Assembly (NCBI GenBank): GCA_936450465.1
Contig: OW388302.1
Span: 12,239,530 to 12,303,529, forward strand
Direction: 5' to 3'
Origin: Gibbula magus
Taxonomy: Eukaryota; Mollusca; Gastropoda; Trochida; Trochidae
DNA: 64,000 bases
The notes under the pieces were generated by a model that had not been told where the DNA came from, made no database searches, and was given only the letters and a program-made list of their open reading frames with translations. The position numbers and the translations under genes are program-made. Shown piece by piece: positions 10,601 through 18,944 of this stretch; the stretch's first letter is position 1, and each line of letters opens with the position of its first letter.

Positions 10601-10782
10601 TAATTCAGATTCTAAATTAAGTTTACCAATTTATAGTGTATTATAAAAATATTTCGGTTTTGATTAAGCTAAAAGCAAATTGAGATAATTTTTACAATAA
10701 TTTCAACTTTGTTCTTCAACATTGTTCCATAAATGTGCATTTGTTTGTTTCAGTACGTAAGAAGCGAATGGGAAAGGACTGA
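1306..10782 (+). CDS. tmod: Tropomodulin, 3' eight coding exons (5' end outside window)
   Basis: Tropomodulin caps the pointed end of actin filaments and binds tropomyosin, setting thin-filament length in muscle and the membrane skeleton. Eight exons join in frame: 1306-1462, 2094-2222, 3473-3559, 4299-4429, 5451-5558, 7342-7485, 9306-9453 and 10754-10782, giving 310 residues and a stop. The family is about 340-360 residues, so roughly 40-50 N-terminal residues (the first tropomyosin-binding site) lie upstream of the window. Visible in order are the actin-binding block with KAPTGPFNRQKLL, an acidic linker, the second tropomyosin-binding segment (LTQTQYYASL), and the leucine-rich-repeat cap domain starting near NDPKLVHLNINNIK, with IESNYISGESLVEIL and ENATLLRYGLTFEFPEP. 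It ends in the basic tail RKKRMGKD. All introns are GT/AG. Phases are 1,1,1,0,0,0,1 and agree across every junction. The odd points are the tandem arrays at several splice borders and the many MITEs and SINEs in introns. The family is certain; which paralogue is not resolved. Confidence 0.95.
1471..1507 (+). repeat. (GAT)n microsatellite beside splice donor
   Basis: About 12 GAT units start eight bases after the donor at 1463. If this intron were retained, translation would add Arg-Cys, a poly-Asp run and Ala before a stop at 1510. Confidence 0.9.
1628..1689 (+). repeat. (GAT)n microsatellite, second tract
   Basis: About 20 GAT units with one interruption (GGT). Poly-Asp or poly-His/Ser readings across it are artefacts of the triplet. 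Confidence 0.9.
2094..2222 (+). CDS. tmod: Tropomodulin exon: acidic linker
   Basis: The acceptor is ATTGCAG ending at 2093. The exon encodes GKVYQKKEEPKKE, a run of Asp, and EEELVDLA. The donor GTGAGT at 2223 is strong. This exon's last 18 nt plus donor are the seed of the 111-bp tandem array that follows. The phase-1 end joins CT of the next exon to restore Ala-Ala-Val. Confidence 0.92.
2210..2965 (+). repeat. 111-bp minisatellite carrying exon end and splice donor
   Basis: Units begin GTGGACCTGGCTGGT at 2210 (the true exon end), 2321, 2432 (GTTGAC variant), 2542, 2646, 2757 and 2868, spaced 111, 111, 110, 104, 111 and 111 bp. Each unit repeats the last 18 nt of the exon (with substitutions) and a donor-like GTGAGT, GTGCGT or GTGCTT. 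The rest is a G-rich stretch plus a tRNA-like piece with GGTGGTTAGTGCGGTTGAC and GGTTTGAATCCAG, resembling A and B boxes of a tRNA-derived SINE head. GTGAGT is kept in units at 2432 and 2868. Confidence 0.9.
3010..3085 (+). repeat. tRNA-like SINE head fragment
   Basis: Contains GACTCCGGATCAAGAGGTCC and GGGTTGGAATCCAGC, matching the anticodon-arm and B-box part of the SINEs at 7878 and 10246. It is truncated and directly follows the donor array, whose unit has the same type of sequence. Confidence 0.55.
3110..3472 (+). repeat. About 105-bp tandem array ending at a functional splice acceptor
   Basis: Four units share TTACAAAGTTTGCTTGTATTTC or close variants, near 3126, 3227, 3337 and 3448. In the first three the block ends TTTCAAAC, TTTCAAAC and TTTCGGAC; in the last it ends TTTTTCAG, the working acceptor. 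Units also share TTTGCAGAAAAGG, a second AG-type site. Confidence 0.85.
3473..3559 (+). CDS. tmod: Tropomodulin exon: second tropomyosin-binding segment
   Basis: The acceptor CTTGTTTTTCAG ends at 3472 and is the last unit of a roughly 105-bp tandem array. The exon encodes AVLGFHSMLTQTQYYASLQD and ends ISEGGFTG. The donor GTCTGT at 3560 is weak but is the only site that keeps phase 1 with the next exon. Confidence 0.9.
3925..4298 (+). repeat. Direct duplication running into exon acceptor
   Basis: Three starts of an AACAAAATKACAA-like block occur near 3936, 4120 and 4271. Two long copies share GACATTGG, AGTGGGCTCT, GGCAAGGCTTAATTTCGCC and AGTGATGGAGTTATGCCTTGC. The first copy has a full decoy acceptor GTGTTTGCAGGGCGTGC at 3952; the last is the true acceptor GTGTTTGCAGGACATGCC. 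The shared block includes an end of the hAT-like MITE family. Confidence 0.75.
4299..4429 (+). CDS. tmod: Tropomodulin exon: start of leucine-rich-repeat domain
   Basis: The acceptor is GTGTTTGCAG at 4289-4298. The exon encodes HARAQVLSALPDEPINDTDV, then the conserved NDPKLVHLNINNIK that opens the leucine-rich repeats. The donor GTAAGA at 4430 is good. The sequence just upstream of the acceptor is duplicated, see 3925-4298. Confidence 0.93.
4603..5100 (+). repeat. Interspersed repeat ending in CTCATCAGGCCTGA motif
   Basis: Starts CGCTCATCAGGCCTGAAAGG. It contains CAAGAACTACTGTCTCTAGTGAGCTGAAA near 5068 and CTGATGATCTACAGAGCCAATG near 5001. The same blocks occur at 28309-28618 and, on the other strand, at 51470-52270. 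Non-coding copy in an intron. Confidence 0.6.
5139..5362 (+). mobile_element. hAT-like MITE, copy 1
   Basis: Terminal inverted repeats of about 60 bp: CAACTTCCAAACGCAAGGCA at the left, and TGCCTTGCATTGGGAAG at the right. It is flanked by the 8-bp duplication GGCCACAC at 5131-5138 and 5363-5370. There is no coding capacity. The 8-bp target duplication is the size typical of the hAT superfamily. It lies 90 bp upstream of a tropomodulin acceptor. Confidence 0.85.
5451..5558 (+). CDS. tmod: Tropomodulin exon: LRR segment
   Basis: The acceptor TTTGTTACAG ends at 5450. The exon encodes NVSIEQLVNVCEALKGNSSL and ends GVAATDKVAR, a leucine-rich repeat of the cap domain. The donor GTGAGT is at 5559. 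It is exactly 36 codons, phase 0 on both sides. Confidence 0.94.
5615..5940 (+). mobile_element. TTAA-type MITE family C, degraded copy
   Basis: Matches the complete copy at 23733: GTAATGCATTTTTCTCAAGA, then TATCGGAATCAATTGAGCAT and a TTAAGACGATTT block, then ATTTATGAGGTGT. Ends are eroded. Confidence 0.7.
5965..6330 (+). mobile_element. Non-autonomous family I, degraded copy
   Basis: Begins AAAAGGAGGGTTCTACTCTA, then GTAAACGAAATTTGAGAGGA and TTTACACATATATACTATTA, the same order as the fuller copies at 30131-30548 and, inverted, around the LINE at 45.6-46.1 kb. Confidence 0.7.
6442..6493 (+). repeat. Terminal fragment of repeat family G
   Basis: AATCTGAAGGGAGTAACCTC matches the terminal inverted repeat of the elements at 15647-16204 and 37383-37912. 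Confidence 0.6.
6662..6744. repeat. Small palindrome
   Basis: AATACCATGTTTATCTCAAC pairs with the inverted ATAAGATAAACATGGTATT, with GAGGTAGAA/TTCTACCT inside: an imperfect hairpin of about 83 bp. The block ATACCATGTTTATC recurs at 60265. Confidence 0.6.
6841..7372 (+). repeat. 124-bp tandem array of acceptor plus exon start
   Basis: TGTAGGCTC-type acceptors occur at 6841, 6965, 7089, 7213 and 7337, exactly 124 bp apart. Each unit has the tract CCTCCCTGTGCTGTAG, the first 31 nt of the exon, then ACTCCTGTGATGAAAGCCGT, a short AT-rich part and the next tract. The last unit runs into the real exon. In the first four, AG to the next GTGTAA is 63 nt without a stop. Units are nearly identical, so the expansion is recent. 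Confidence 0.95.
7342..7485 (+). CDS. tmod: Tropomodulin exon: LRR segment after the decoy-acceptor array
   Basis: The acceptor CCCTGTGCTGTAG ends at 7341. The exon encodes ALAASLAENSTLRTVNIESN and ends with EILKAINKNQIVTELRVANQ. The donor GTCAGT is at 7486. It is exactly 48 codons, phase 0. Its first 31 nt together with the acceptor occur four more times upstream at 124-bp spacing; only this copy continues into the conserved protein. Confidence 0.95.
7585..7649 (+). repeat. (ACTC)n microsatellite with SINE-tail-like start
   Basis: GTTGCCGAAGCAGCGTTAAAC just upstream leads into the tetranucleotide run. The same GCCGAAGCGGCGTTAAAC-CTCACTCAC arrangement occurs at 12110-12152 and, with a changed tail, near 13130-13190, so the run is probably the tail of an interspersed repeat. 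Confidence 0.85.
7878..8161 (+). mobile_element. tRNA-derived SINE, complete
   Basis: The head reads GCGGGATAGCGCAGTGGTTAG (A box) and GGGGTTCGAGTCC (B box). It is followed by a body with GCAATGCTACACTGAATTTTA, ACCGCAATGCATTGCCAC and the tail GCGGTGTTAAACCCCAACTC. It is flanked by the 12-bp duplication TTGATGGCCTGC at 7866-7877 and 8162-8173. It is Pol III-type and non-coding. Confidence 0.9.
8165..8393. mobile_element. Foldback MITE in tropomodulin intron
   Basis: Arms of roughly 95 bp: the left holds GGAACGACTCCAAACACTGT and TCTTGGTGTGCGGAA; the right holds TTCCACACGCCAAGAACAGT and GTTCGGAGTCACTTC in inverted order. Outer ends are GGCCTGCTCC and AGAGCAGGCC. The SINE at 7878 inserted at its left edge. 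Confidence 0.8.
8793..9062 (+). mobile_element. tRNA-derived SINE, diverged copy
   Basis: The B box GGGTTCGAATCCCGCC and GGGGCACGGCAACTTTG are clear, as are GCAATGCTACACTGAATTTTA-like and TGAAAGTGGCATTTAACCCC segments. The A-box part is eroded, and a second partial tRNA-like stretch sits before it (about 8705-8760). Confidence 0.8.
9306..9453 (+). CDS. tmod: Tropomodulin exon: C-terminal LRR and cap helix
   Basis: The acceptor ATATTTCAG ends at 9305. The exon encodes KPELLGNKLEMKMLQLIQEN and then ATLLRYGLTFEFPEPRVRVL, the strongly conserved end of the cap domain. The donor GTAAGT at 9454 is near consensus. The phase-1 end joins TA of the last coding exon. Confidence 0.95.
9872..9953 (+). mobile_element. 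SINE 3' fragment
   Basis: CAGCCGCGGTATAAGTGAAA, CTCTTGAAAGCGGCGTTAAC and CTCACTCACTC match the 3' end of the SINE family; head absent. Confidence 0.75.
10151..10206 (+). mobile_element. SINE 3' fragment, short
   Basis: GCCATAATACTAGCAAGCAT and AATGAAATATTCTTGAAAT match the SINE body only. Confidence 0.6.
10246..10550 (+). mobile_element. tRNA-derived SINE, complete
   Basis: The head is GGGATGGCGCAGTGATTAGC with GGTCCGGGGTTCATATCC as a mutated B box. The body and tail AAGCGGTGTTAAACCCCACC are complete. A near-perfect duplication TTGATTAACAAGT / TTGATTAACGAGT flanks it at 10233-10245 and 10551-10563. Confidence 0.88.
10754..10782 (+). CDS. tmod: Tropomodulin last coding exon
   Basis: The acceptor TTGTTTCAG ends at 10753. 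Only ten codons: it completes a Leu codon, then RKKRMGKD and TGA at 10780-10782. The short basic tail matches the RKxR tail of tropomodulins. The exon continues into the 3' UTR. Confidence 0.9.
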
Positions 10783-10954
10783 AGAGGCCGGTTGTGATCG
10801 CAGGAGAAAATAACAAAGTTTTGTGTGGAACAAACCGAAACAATGGCGAGACTATAAAGATTTTGTATGATTGTAGAACCAGTGTGCTTCTTGCCTTTAG
10901 CGGACTCAAGTGTTTCACCAAGCTTTCTTGTGGACGTCAGGCTCTGTCTTCTGC

Positions 10955-11420
10955 TAGAATTATCTCCCTTTGAAACGAGTTACCTTCCTTTGAAGAATTT
11001 TCTCCCCTTGCTACTTTGGAAAAATAACTGCCATCTGAAAAAGATTTTCTTTCAAGAGAAGAGTGGCTTTGAAGACACTTCACTTCCATTGAAAAGGGGA
11101 TTTTCTTCCTTTGAGGAGGCGTCACTTCCTTTGGAAAAGGGATTGTCTTCCTTTGAGGAATTTCCTTCCCTTGAATGTCACTTTATTTTACAGTTTGTGT
11201 GAAGAGTTACCTATCCTAACTGAAGAGTAATCTCCCTTTAATTATATTTTCTATCTTTGAGTGAAGGCTTTTAATATTTTATGGAGCATGTTCTCTCTTG
11301 AAGGGTTGTCTGAAGGAGTTGCCTCCCTTTGATAGTTACTACCTTTTGAAGAGAGTTACTTCCCTTTGAAAGAAGATTACTTCCCTTTGAAAGAAGAATA
11401 ACTTCACTTGAAGGTCATGT
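10955..11420 (+). repeat. Degenerate CTTCCCTTTGAA repeat tract in 3' UTR
   Basis: Variants of TTACTTCCCTTTGAAAGA recur about every 20-30 bp, for example near 10965, 10985, 11097, 11111, 11130, 11147, 11320, 11357 and 11379. The tract leaves a chance open frame (10867-11202) with repeated SSFEE/LPLEKG-like residues. I do not call it a gene. The inverse, AAAGGGAGGTAACTC, occurs alone at 34720. Confidence 0.65.
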
Positions 11421-12099
11421 TCTAAATAAGGATGTCAGCTTTAGCATTTAGTTTCATTATTTATTTGCCTGCATAGACTTTGTAAACTAATAGAAGACTT
11501 TTGTGTAACAAATTTGATATTTGCTTTCTTATCTACCTAGTGTATATTTGTATAATGCAATATTTTATAGTGTTAGCATGTCCACAGAAGGAAGCAACGT
11601 ACTGCAAATAATCTATGAAATGTTACTCTATGAGAATTTTACACATTTGTATTGTTGCTTTACTTAAGTTTCTCGCTTGTTTTTTTAAAACCTTGAAACA
11701 GATCTTGTATTTGAAACGTTTTTAACCCGCTTGTTACATTATACATGAAGACCTAAGGCATATATTTGTTTTGTACATTGTTGACACAGTATTTGATGAT
11801 GTGTATCTCAACAGAACTGCCATTTCTTGTACTATATACACCCATATCTTTGATCAAGGGTGTTTCAGTCCACATTGCGACGAAAAGTTCTTATGGGGAC
11901 ATTATACGAAGTGTTTTATTTGTGGAGGCAAAATTCAAGGGGTAGTCCCGTAAGTCGCGGAGTATTTCGTTTTGGTCACATATGTCATATGAAGAAATGG
12001 TCCGTGAAGAGACATACCAAGTATATTTGGTGCGGAAACTAAATTCAAGGGGTAGCCTCATAAAGTATTATTTTGCTATCAAAGTGACTGGGTATATAA

Positions 12100-12152
12100 T
12101 GTTACATCGCCGCTAATGGCCGAAGCGGCGTTAAACAATAACTCACTCACTC
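12100..12152 (+). repeat. Repeat tail GCCGAAGCGGCGTTAAAC-CTCACTCACTC
   Basis: GCCGCTAATGGCCGAAGCGG, then CGTTAAACAATAACTCACTC. It shares the arrangement with 7550-7649 and 13130-13190. Confidence 0.65.
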
Positions 12153-13050
12153 TCTATAATGTTACATGTGATCAATGGTTTTATTTTATTAAGACTTACT
12201 GACAATATAAAGTTGTAAAATGATGTTTTAAAATGGAAAACTGAACAATAGCACTGCTAAATCATTCAAATGTAATTTTGTAAACTATAGCAGACAAAAA
12301 GACAGATTTGAATTTTAGTGCTTAATAGTTATAATTTCAGCTTCTGTAAGGGCTTGATTTTTATTGAAAAGAAGTTTTTGTAATATATTATGCATTTGGC
12401 GTGAAAATATATGTATATGCAAGTCAAGTGGGATGATTTTATCTTACATCAGCGCATACAGTATTTTATTCACTTTCACTTTAGGACATCCTTGAATTTT
12501 GTTTCTACAAATAACATTGAATGAATAATATTTGAAAACATGTCTGCAATCATTCATTTCAATCCCGCCAAATTCACATCAGGGTTTTCCTAGTGCAATC
12601 TTTCATACATCTCTGATAATCCATAGTGCCGTGTTTCATTGTCCATACGCTTACACAGAAAAGTTAACAAAATGCAGCAAGGTTTACATTAAGCAGAAAT
12701 GGAGACTGGTGGAGTTAAGACTTGTGGTTTTAATCTAACGAAGATGATCACTTCTAGCCTTCATCTGTTCCAGCAACTGTAGATTATCAGGGATGTTTAT
12801 TGTGTGCTTTATTCATAGTGCTCTCGCAGTCGCTGTATGCGTGTGACATCATTCTGTCTACCCTCATGATACAATCACAGCAGGTGCAAAATGGTTGTCA
12901 GAAATAGGGGTGAAACGGTACACTTGCGCTTCGGTTCACAGAACCCTCAGTTCGCTTCAGAACCCACTGTTCGCTTCACAACCCTAAGTTTGATTCAGAA
13001 CCCCAAGAATGCTATAAACTTTGTCACAACAAATTGCACTTTTTCTTGAA

Positions 13051-13056
13051 AATAAA
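13051..13056 (+). terminator. Candidate poly(A) signal
   Basis: AATAAA 2.27 kb after the tropomodulin stop codon, on the same strand; use is unproven. Confidence 0.3.
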
Positions 13057-13840
13057 GTCTGAGTATAAAAATGAAAAAATTAAAAACATTTTATGGAATT
13101 AATTAAACTGAAAATACACTTTGATACGCTGACTCGCCACTAATGGCTGCGATACTGCCGAAGCGGTGTTAAACTATAATTAACTCACTAACTTAATACA
13201 CCAAACTGAAATCGAAATACTGCAGTTCAACCAATGAAGCGTTTCCCCCCTAATTATAAAATAATCTATTTTGACGAGAATATTTGTTTGATTTTGTGAT
13301 TTGAAGGATAGAATCTCTGTTCCCTTATAGTCAAATAATCATGAGCTAGCTTACTAAACAATTGTGATATTTCTAAGATATTGGATACAGAGAAAATATT
13401 ATCTTGCTTGAATTTTTTTTAATGAAGTTCGATGAAATTATCAGTTGTATATCTGAAACAATCAAGATATGAAAAATTAAATTAAAAAATCCTGAAAAGA
13501 CAAAATGTTGAGACCAATGTTCTTTGCATGAGTTTGATAAACATGTAAAATTTTAATAATTTGGCAAGCAAGAAAGATATGACTCTAAGTGATAACAGAA
13601 AAAATATTATTAAATTACCAGGCTGAATTGAAAAGTAATCCATTTAGTATTATATATGTCTTGCATAAGAAGTGTTAATTAAATGAGACAGTTTTAATTT
13701 TCACAGGCAATATGGTCGCTTCGTGAATTATGTTTTACGATGATTTGTTACTGACAACTGTGTAGTTATTAAGCTTGTTTTATCATTCAGACTGCCAGTT
13801 TTATTTCCTGGTGACCTGACCTGTGTACTGTATCTGACTG

Positions 13841-13846
13841 AATAAA
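13841..13846 (+). terminator. Candidate poly(A) signal, distal
   Basis: AATAAA 3.06 kb after the stop, followed 20-30 bases later by a T/GT-rich stretch (CGTCTTTGTGTATTC), the arrangement expected of a cleavage site. Confidence 0.35.
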
Positions 13847-13883
13847 TACACTCCCTTAATCTCGTCTTTGTGTATTCAATCAT

Positions 13884-14410
13884 GCCAGGGACTTGGCAAC
13901 TGTACACTGTAGAGAACTGTTCTAAACGCAGTAAGGTTTATCCTCGGTCGCCCCTGGGTCACTCCATCAGAGAAGTCTGTACTCAAATTACCCGCCCTTG
14001 GCCGGCATGAGCCAATCAAACTGTTACACAGCTTGGACCTGCGAGCCGCTTCGTTGCAAAACACGCACCTCCTGGACGTGTTCATTTTGTAAGCCATCCA
14101 TCACTGGTTATCTCCTATGACAATTTCAGTATTATCCTATCAAAAATTTTCTTTGGTTACTGATTTCATCATGATAAAGTGGAGAGTAACGGAGCATATA
14201 TAAAATCCTGGGTAACCGAGGATGAGTAAGGTTTGGGTGCGATCCTACACCGAATTTCAGTGCAGTTCCACCCATGGTTCGTTAGTTCCAGCGAATGCTC
14301 ATAGGCTTCACCGCAATGCATTGCCACAATGGTGTTGCCGGCTTTCTCCCTGCAATAATTCTTTTTGCCATGATATAAGTGAAATATTCTTGAAGCAGTG
14401 TTAAATACAC
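13884..14410 (+). mobile_element. SINE split by a 288-bp insertion
   Basis: SINE pieces 13884-13937 (GGCAACTGTACACTGTAGAG and on to the GCAGTAAGG block) and 14226-14410 (from AGTAAGGTTTGGGTGCG to the TTGAAGCAGTGTTAAA tail) are continuous in the family. The insertion 13938-14225 has inverted ends TCCTCGGT-CCTGGG / CCTGGGTAACCGAGGA and duplicates AGTAAGGTTT. The insertion itself is non-coding. Confidence 0.75.
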
Positions 14411-15646
14411 AACCACCTCCCCAAAAATTCCGTGTATTTTTAAATAGTCGACGATCAATCTTGTATTCTCGTTTTCAAATGAACAAAAACGTGTTCCTTT
14501 CCCATAACATATACCATACATTGACAAAAGTTCCCTTTTTCTTTGATGCATAATTGTGTCTGCTTTACATCACTTCTTATGCATCATGTCACAAAGTTAA
14601 TCAGAACTGTGAAACCGATTTCCAATTAAACACCCAGAATTTACTCGCATTTGTCGCAAAGATGACTCGATTAATTTTCTATATGGACAGATTTTATGGG
14701 CGAATCTTTCACTTCTGATGCCATTACAAGCATTGAACACCAGTTTATGACAACTGTCGTATTTCAAAGTTAAAAAAACATTTTTCTATAAGTGTTATTC
14801 ACGTGGCTTTAGATTTTTTTCCATTTGAAAAAAGTATACATATCGAGTACCCCCATTTGACTTCGGGGTGACAATCCCCTGTTCATATTTCACATACTTC
14901 CAGATTTGTGGTTAATGCAGCTTGTTTTAGGATAAAAAGGTAGTAAAAAAACGAAATAGGATTTTGAACACCACACGCTCACAAATGCATTTACAGAGGT
15001 TACATTAATAATTCAGACACTTAAATATGACATTTTTGCAAATATCGACGAAGCAGTCGTAAAATGAATAAAAATTCTCTTCTAGGCGAGAAAACACAAT
15101 TGAGAGTGTAATCTAATATTACACTCAAATAAAGTTTATATTAAAAATATCATTTTTTAAAAATATATTTTAAATTTATTAAATATTGAAAAGGAGCAAT
15201 GAGAATTGGGATTTATGTTTGATAAAATGGTGATATATTCCATAACAAATACTTTTTTCAGAGTTTTAGAGTTAGACAAGGGTTACACATGAATATGGCT
15301 CACCTCAATATTTATATTCTTACTAAAGCATAATAGTACACTGTACACACTGTACAAATGCAAAATGTATTCGATCATGAAGTAAGTCAAGTCCAGAATA
15401 TAACGAGACAATAACTTCGCACAAGTGCTACGTATATCGATAAAGCCCTTGACTGTATACGAGATTATATTAGATGAACTAGAAGTAATTCCAATGTCGA
15501 TGGACCTTTGTGAAATTTGACAACAGGCTTTGGAATCATATTATCTCAAATCAATTATTTTTTTAAATTCAAATAATCTAGTGTTGAAAGAAACGTTGCC
15601 AGATATTCAACCGAGTCAAAAACTAAATACTCCCACCGATTAAAGT
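14411..15646. other. AT-rich intergenic DNA
   Basis: No gene or clear repeat seen. A short block with TTAAATATTGAAAAGGAG at 15177-15200 recurs at 24745-24768. Confidence 0.5.
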
Positions 15647-16204
15647 CATTCTCTTTCCCACAGAGGTTACTCCCTCCAGATTTCCGATCCTTACCCTGTT
15701 CTACATGGCCTGAAACCGAGTGAACAAGCAAAATCCCCTAGCGGGGAAAAGAGAAACCTCATACTGTATCCCTGCTTCTTAACCAATGACCTTCTTAACC
15801 TTTCAGCGGCCGAGTCGACCGATGACTTCAAAGATCTACGCATTTGACTCTTGCTAATTAGCATATGTCATTCGAATATGTCTGATGTAAATAACACAAA
15901 TGAACTGTTTAGGGTATTTGTCTCTGATTCGGTCTTATTTATTTATCAGCAATTGTTTTCACAAAATCAAAAAGCATATATTTCGAGGGAAACACATTTA
16001 AAGGGAAAACGTTTATCTTACGTTTATTTTATCATTATGACGTGTCATTGGCAAATGTCACCTTTACAACGGCGTCGCTGATTGCACAACTAGATTCAAT
16101 TGCAACCAATCAGGACACTCAATTTCTGCACTCGGATTCAGGCGATACGTAGAACAGGTTAGGATTGGAAATCTGAAGGGAGTAACCTCTGTAGGAAGAG
16201 AATG
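15647..16204. mobile_element. Repeat family G, complete
   Basis: Inverted ends of about 45 bp: CATTCTCTTTCCCACAGAGG with TTACTCCCTCCAGATTTCC at the left, and GGAAATCTGAAGGGAGTAAC with CTCTGTAGGAAGAGAATG at the right. An inverted second copy lies at 37383-37912. The inside is AT-rich and non-coding. Confidence 0.8.
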
Positions 16205-16669
16205 ACTAAAGTCGGTTTTGAATGTTTTTGATAAGCTCATTTATTGAAAATGCCATTCAATATGGTAGGATATTTTGGTTTTCACGCATGTTAAAACACC
16301 GATGGAGTGCAGAAATCGCTATTACAAAATCTTCTTTTGAACAAAATATTTTGCACTCAATTGTAAAGTGCATGACTTATTGAAATTAATGTAATAAAAG
16401 ATGTATGTGTCATTACGTACCATCTTAGACTTTAATTAAATCGTTGACACGTCGTTACTGTAGGACGTCACAAAACAAGTGAAAAGGCCATTTCGCACTC
16501 TCTAAAAATACGAATTTTTAAAAAGCGTGTTTCTCAGAAACACAGGGACAGCTACCTACATATTTATTTAGGACGTTTTTTAATAAGGGCGGATTATTTT
16601 TCAGCAATACCAGCCCCTGTGCTCAGAAACATAACTGAGTAATGTTAGTTATAACTGACTGAGTAATGT

Positions 16670-16817
16670 TAGTTAGTTTAGTTTAGTTTAGTTTAGTTTA
16701 GTTTAGTTTAGTTTAGTTTAGTTTAGTTTAGTTTAGTTTAGTTTAGTTTAGTTTAGTTTAGGTTAGGTTAGTTTAGGTTAGTTTAGGTTAGTTTAGTTAG
16801 TTAGTTAGTTAGTTAGT
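16670..16817 (+). repeat. (TTTAG)n microsatellite
   Basis: About 25 GTTTA units grade into GGTTA and GTTA variants. The unit is five bases, not the TTAGGG telomere unit. Confidence 0.95.
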
Positions 16818-16822
16818 TTCAA

Positions 16823-17839
16823 AGCTTCTGGATACAACGTGTAACTTTGTTCAGTCGTTTCTATTATTCGGGGATTAAGCTATCTTGCATTTTTGTTGGC
16901 AACGTTTATTTTTTACACTAGTTTATATGTATTGGTAAATATGATTTGTTTTAATTACATATCAGTCAGAAAATTACACATTAATCAGGTGTTTTTAACA
17001 AATTTGAAAACCATCCCAACTACGATCACAAAATAGTTCTGTCACTTCAATTTTCGTTTATACGAATGTCAACAATTTCATCATAATTTATGTAGATTGT
17101 CCACATAGCATAGTGAATAAGGTGATAGATTTAGTTAAATAGTAGTCAGAAAATTAACTGAAATCATTGGATATACGAAACAGATCCCACTGTTTCCTAT
17201 CCAATTTCAAATTCATCATAAACTCGACTGGAAAAAATTAACCTTCACTGGAATTACGTGTACACAAATGTAAGGGTACAGAAAATATCATCTGAAAACA
17301 CTCAATATCTGTGCATCCCATTAAATAACACAACAAAACCATGTAACGTACAAATGATGAAATATTACAATTTACTTACTTGAATGCCACTTATTTACAA
17401 TTAGTTTTGATTGATTTTTCCTCAATCAAATAAGTGGTTTGTTTTTTCTGCTTGTTTGGCTGACATGAACGAAACATTCGTAAAAGGCACGAATTTCGAA
17501 AATGAAATGGATAATGACAAATTACATCGTAAAAATATTAATAGGATTTGAATTTGTGCTTTTTCTAATGTTAAAAGAATAAAAGCATAAAATAAGAAAC
17601 CTTCCGAAACAACTTATTGAATATTTGCTCGTGCTGTCGGATTTTACTCCGCTGTTGAATTCCGAGCTTACATGTACATTATACCGTGTTGCACGTGCAG
17701 CACGTGAAATCAGTTAACTCGTTCACACACAACTACAGTTTTTGTTCTACAGAACTTGTGTTGTGAGATGATTTTTAGTTGCGCAGTTTCCAAGAGTATA
17801 CCTCACTTATATTACGACGGCTTATATTATGAAAGGGAT
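16823..17839. other. AT-rich DNA without recognised gene
   Basis: Only notable item: the palindrome-like TTGCACGTGCAGCACGTGAA near 17690, with two CACGTG E-boxes. Confidence 0.4.
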
Positions 17840-17932
17840 AAACCCCGCCACACCATTGTGATGTTGCATTGAAGTGAAACCTGTGAGCAACGGCTGGAAC
17901 TAGCGAACCACGGGCGATACTATACTGCGAGG
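17840..17932 (-). mobile_element. SINE fragment, reverse strand
   Basis: GAAACCTGTGAGCAACGGCT and GGAACTAGCGAACCACGGG are the reverse complement of the SINE body seen at 62672-62989. Confidence 0.65.
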
Positions 17933-18069
17933 TAATTAAATGTGGAAATCTGTTTAACCAGAAAATTTACCGAGCGAAGAACGGGAGAAAGGAATACAAC
18001 AGGAAGAAATGAATGACGAAGGAATCTTTATAAAGTGACACCAAGTGTGTTTAGTATATTATTTTGGCT

Positions 18070-18500
18070 TTAAAAAGTACCAAAATACCAATGTGCTGAT
18101 TTCCGTTCATGTAATTTCACTTGACTTGCATATTTTATCCCTAATCGGCAACTATACGATAATCACGTGTTTCAAATAAAAAGCAAGCTACATCATATAC
18201 ATATGCAGAAACCAAAACTTCACTGCTCACATTATAGTTATATGATCTTTTAAACATTATCAACCCAAATTTGTCTTTTTGTCTGTTGCAAACATTCCAA
18301 AATTACGTTTGACACACTGACGCGGTGCATTGTCCGGTTTTCGGTCAGAAACCACTTTTTTCACCATTATAACATTGTAATATACACATGTAAGTCGACT
18401 ATTATTCATGAATGGTCATTTTCGCAACAGCCACTTCATCTCAACAAAATAACACCTTTTATAATGTTTGGCATATTTGGTCCTCAAAAACTTGCTTTTT
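18070..18500 (+). mobile_element. Repeat family H, diverged copy
   Basis: Shares TTTCACTTGACTTGCATATT, ATGCAGAAACCAAAACTTC, ATTACGTTTGACACACTGACG and ATTGTCCGGTTTTCGGTCAG with the two tandem copies at 58.9-59.9 kb. Confidence 0.7.
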
Positions 18501-18691
18501 GATGTCCCTTTTACAAATCGAACGACAGGGCTGTTATAGTGAAGAATGAATAAATGCCTTCTATACTGGACAAAAGAGTTAGGGATATGTGAATTTTAAG
18601 GATTGTTATTTCATTAGTATTTGAATGAAAAAATAGATAATTATTCATAATATCAAATTGACATAATGTTTATCCCTAATTATTTCTGTCA

Positions 18692-18870
18692 ATCGACGGT
18701 TTGCCGAGGAATAAAAATTGCAAAATAGTGCATCTACCGGGATACGAACTCATATCGTTCGGAGGTTTCCTCGCTTGTGGCGAGGAATCTACAGAACCTG
18801 TTCGTATCCAGGTAGATATATTATTTTGGAAATTTTATTCCTCGGAACAAGGTCGATTTTAACCAGACTG
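18692..18870. mobile_element. Palindromic element family F
   Basis: Inside are GAGGAATAAAAATTGCAAAA, CATCTACCGGGATACGAACT and the mirrored TGTTCGTATCCAGGTAGAT and GGTCGATTTTAACCAGACTG. Other copies are at 32140, 37911 and 61573. Where kept, the outer ends are CAGTCTG-type inverted repeats. Confidence 0.75.
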
Positions 18871-18944
18871 TAGAAACTAGAAGCTCTACTCGAATTAGAG
18901 AATCCCTGACAGAAGGGTGCAGGGAGGTAATATATGAATGCATA

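Larger units (their letters stand above)
10783..13860 (+). other. Probable tropomodulin 3' UTR and downstream sequence
   Basis: No splice structure or conserved protein is seen after the stop. AATAAA signals occur at 13051 and 13841. Which one, if either, ends the transcript cannot be told from sequence. The stretch holds the CTTCCCTTTGAA-rich region and otherwise AT-rich DNA. Confidence 0.4.

Noticed and set aside
10867..11202. 111-codon frame with SSFEE repeats
   Set aside because: Lies in the 3' UTR repeat tract after the tropomodulin stop; no known domain and no start context.
16670..16817. Possible internal telomere sequence
   Set aside because: The unit is TTTAG, not TTAGGG.
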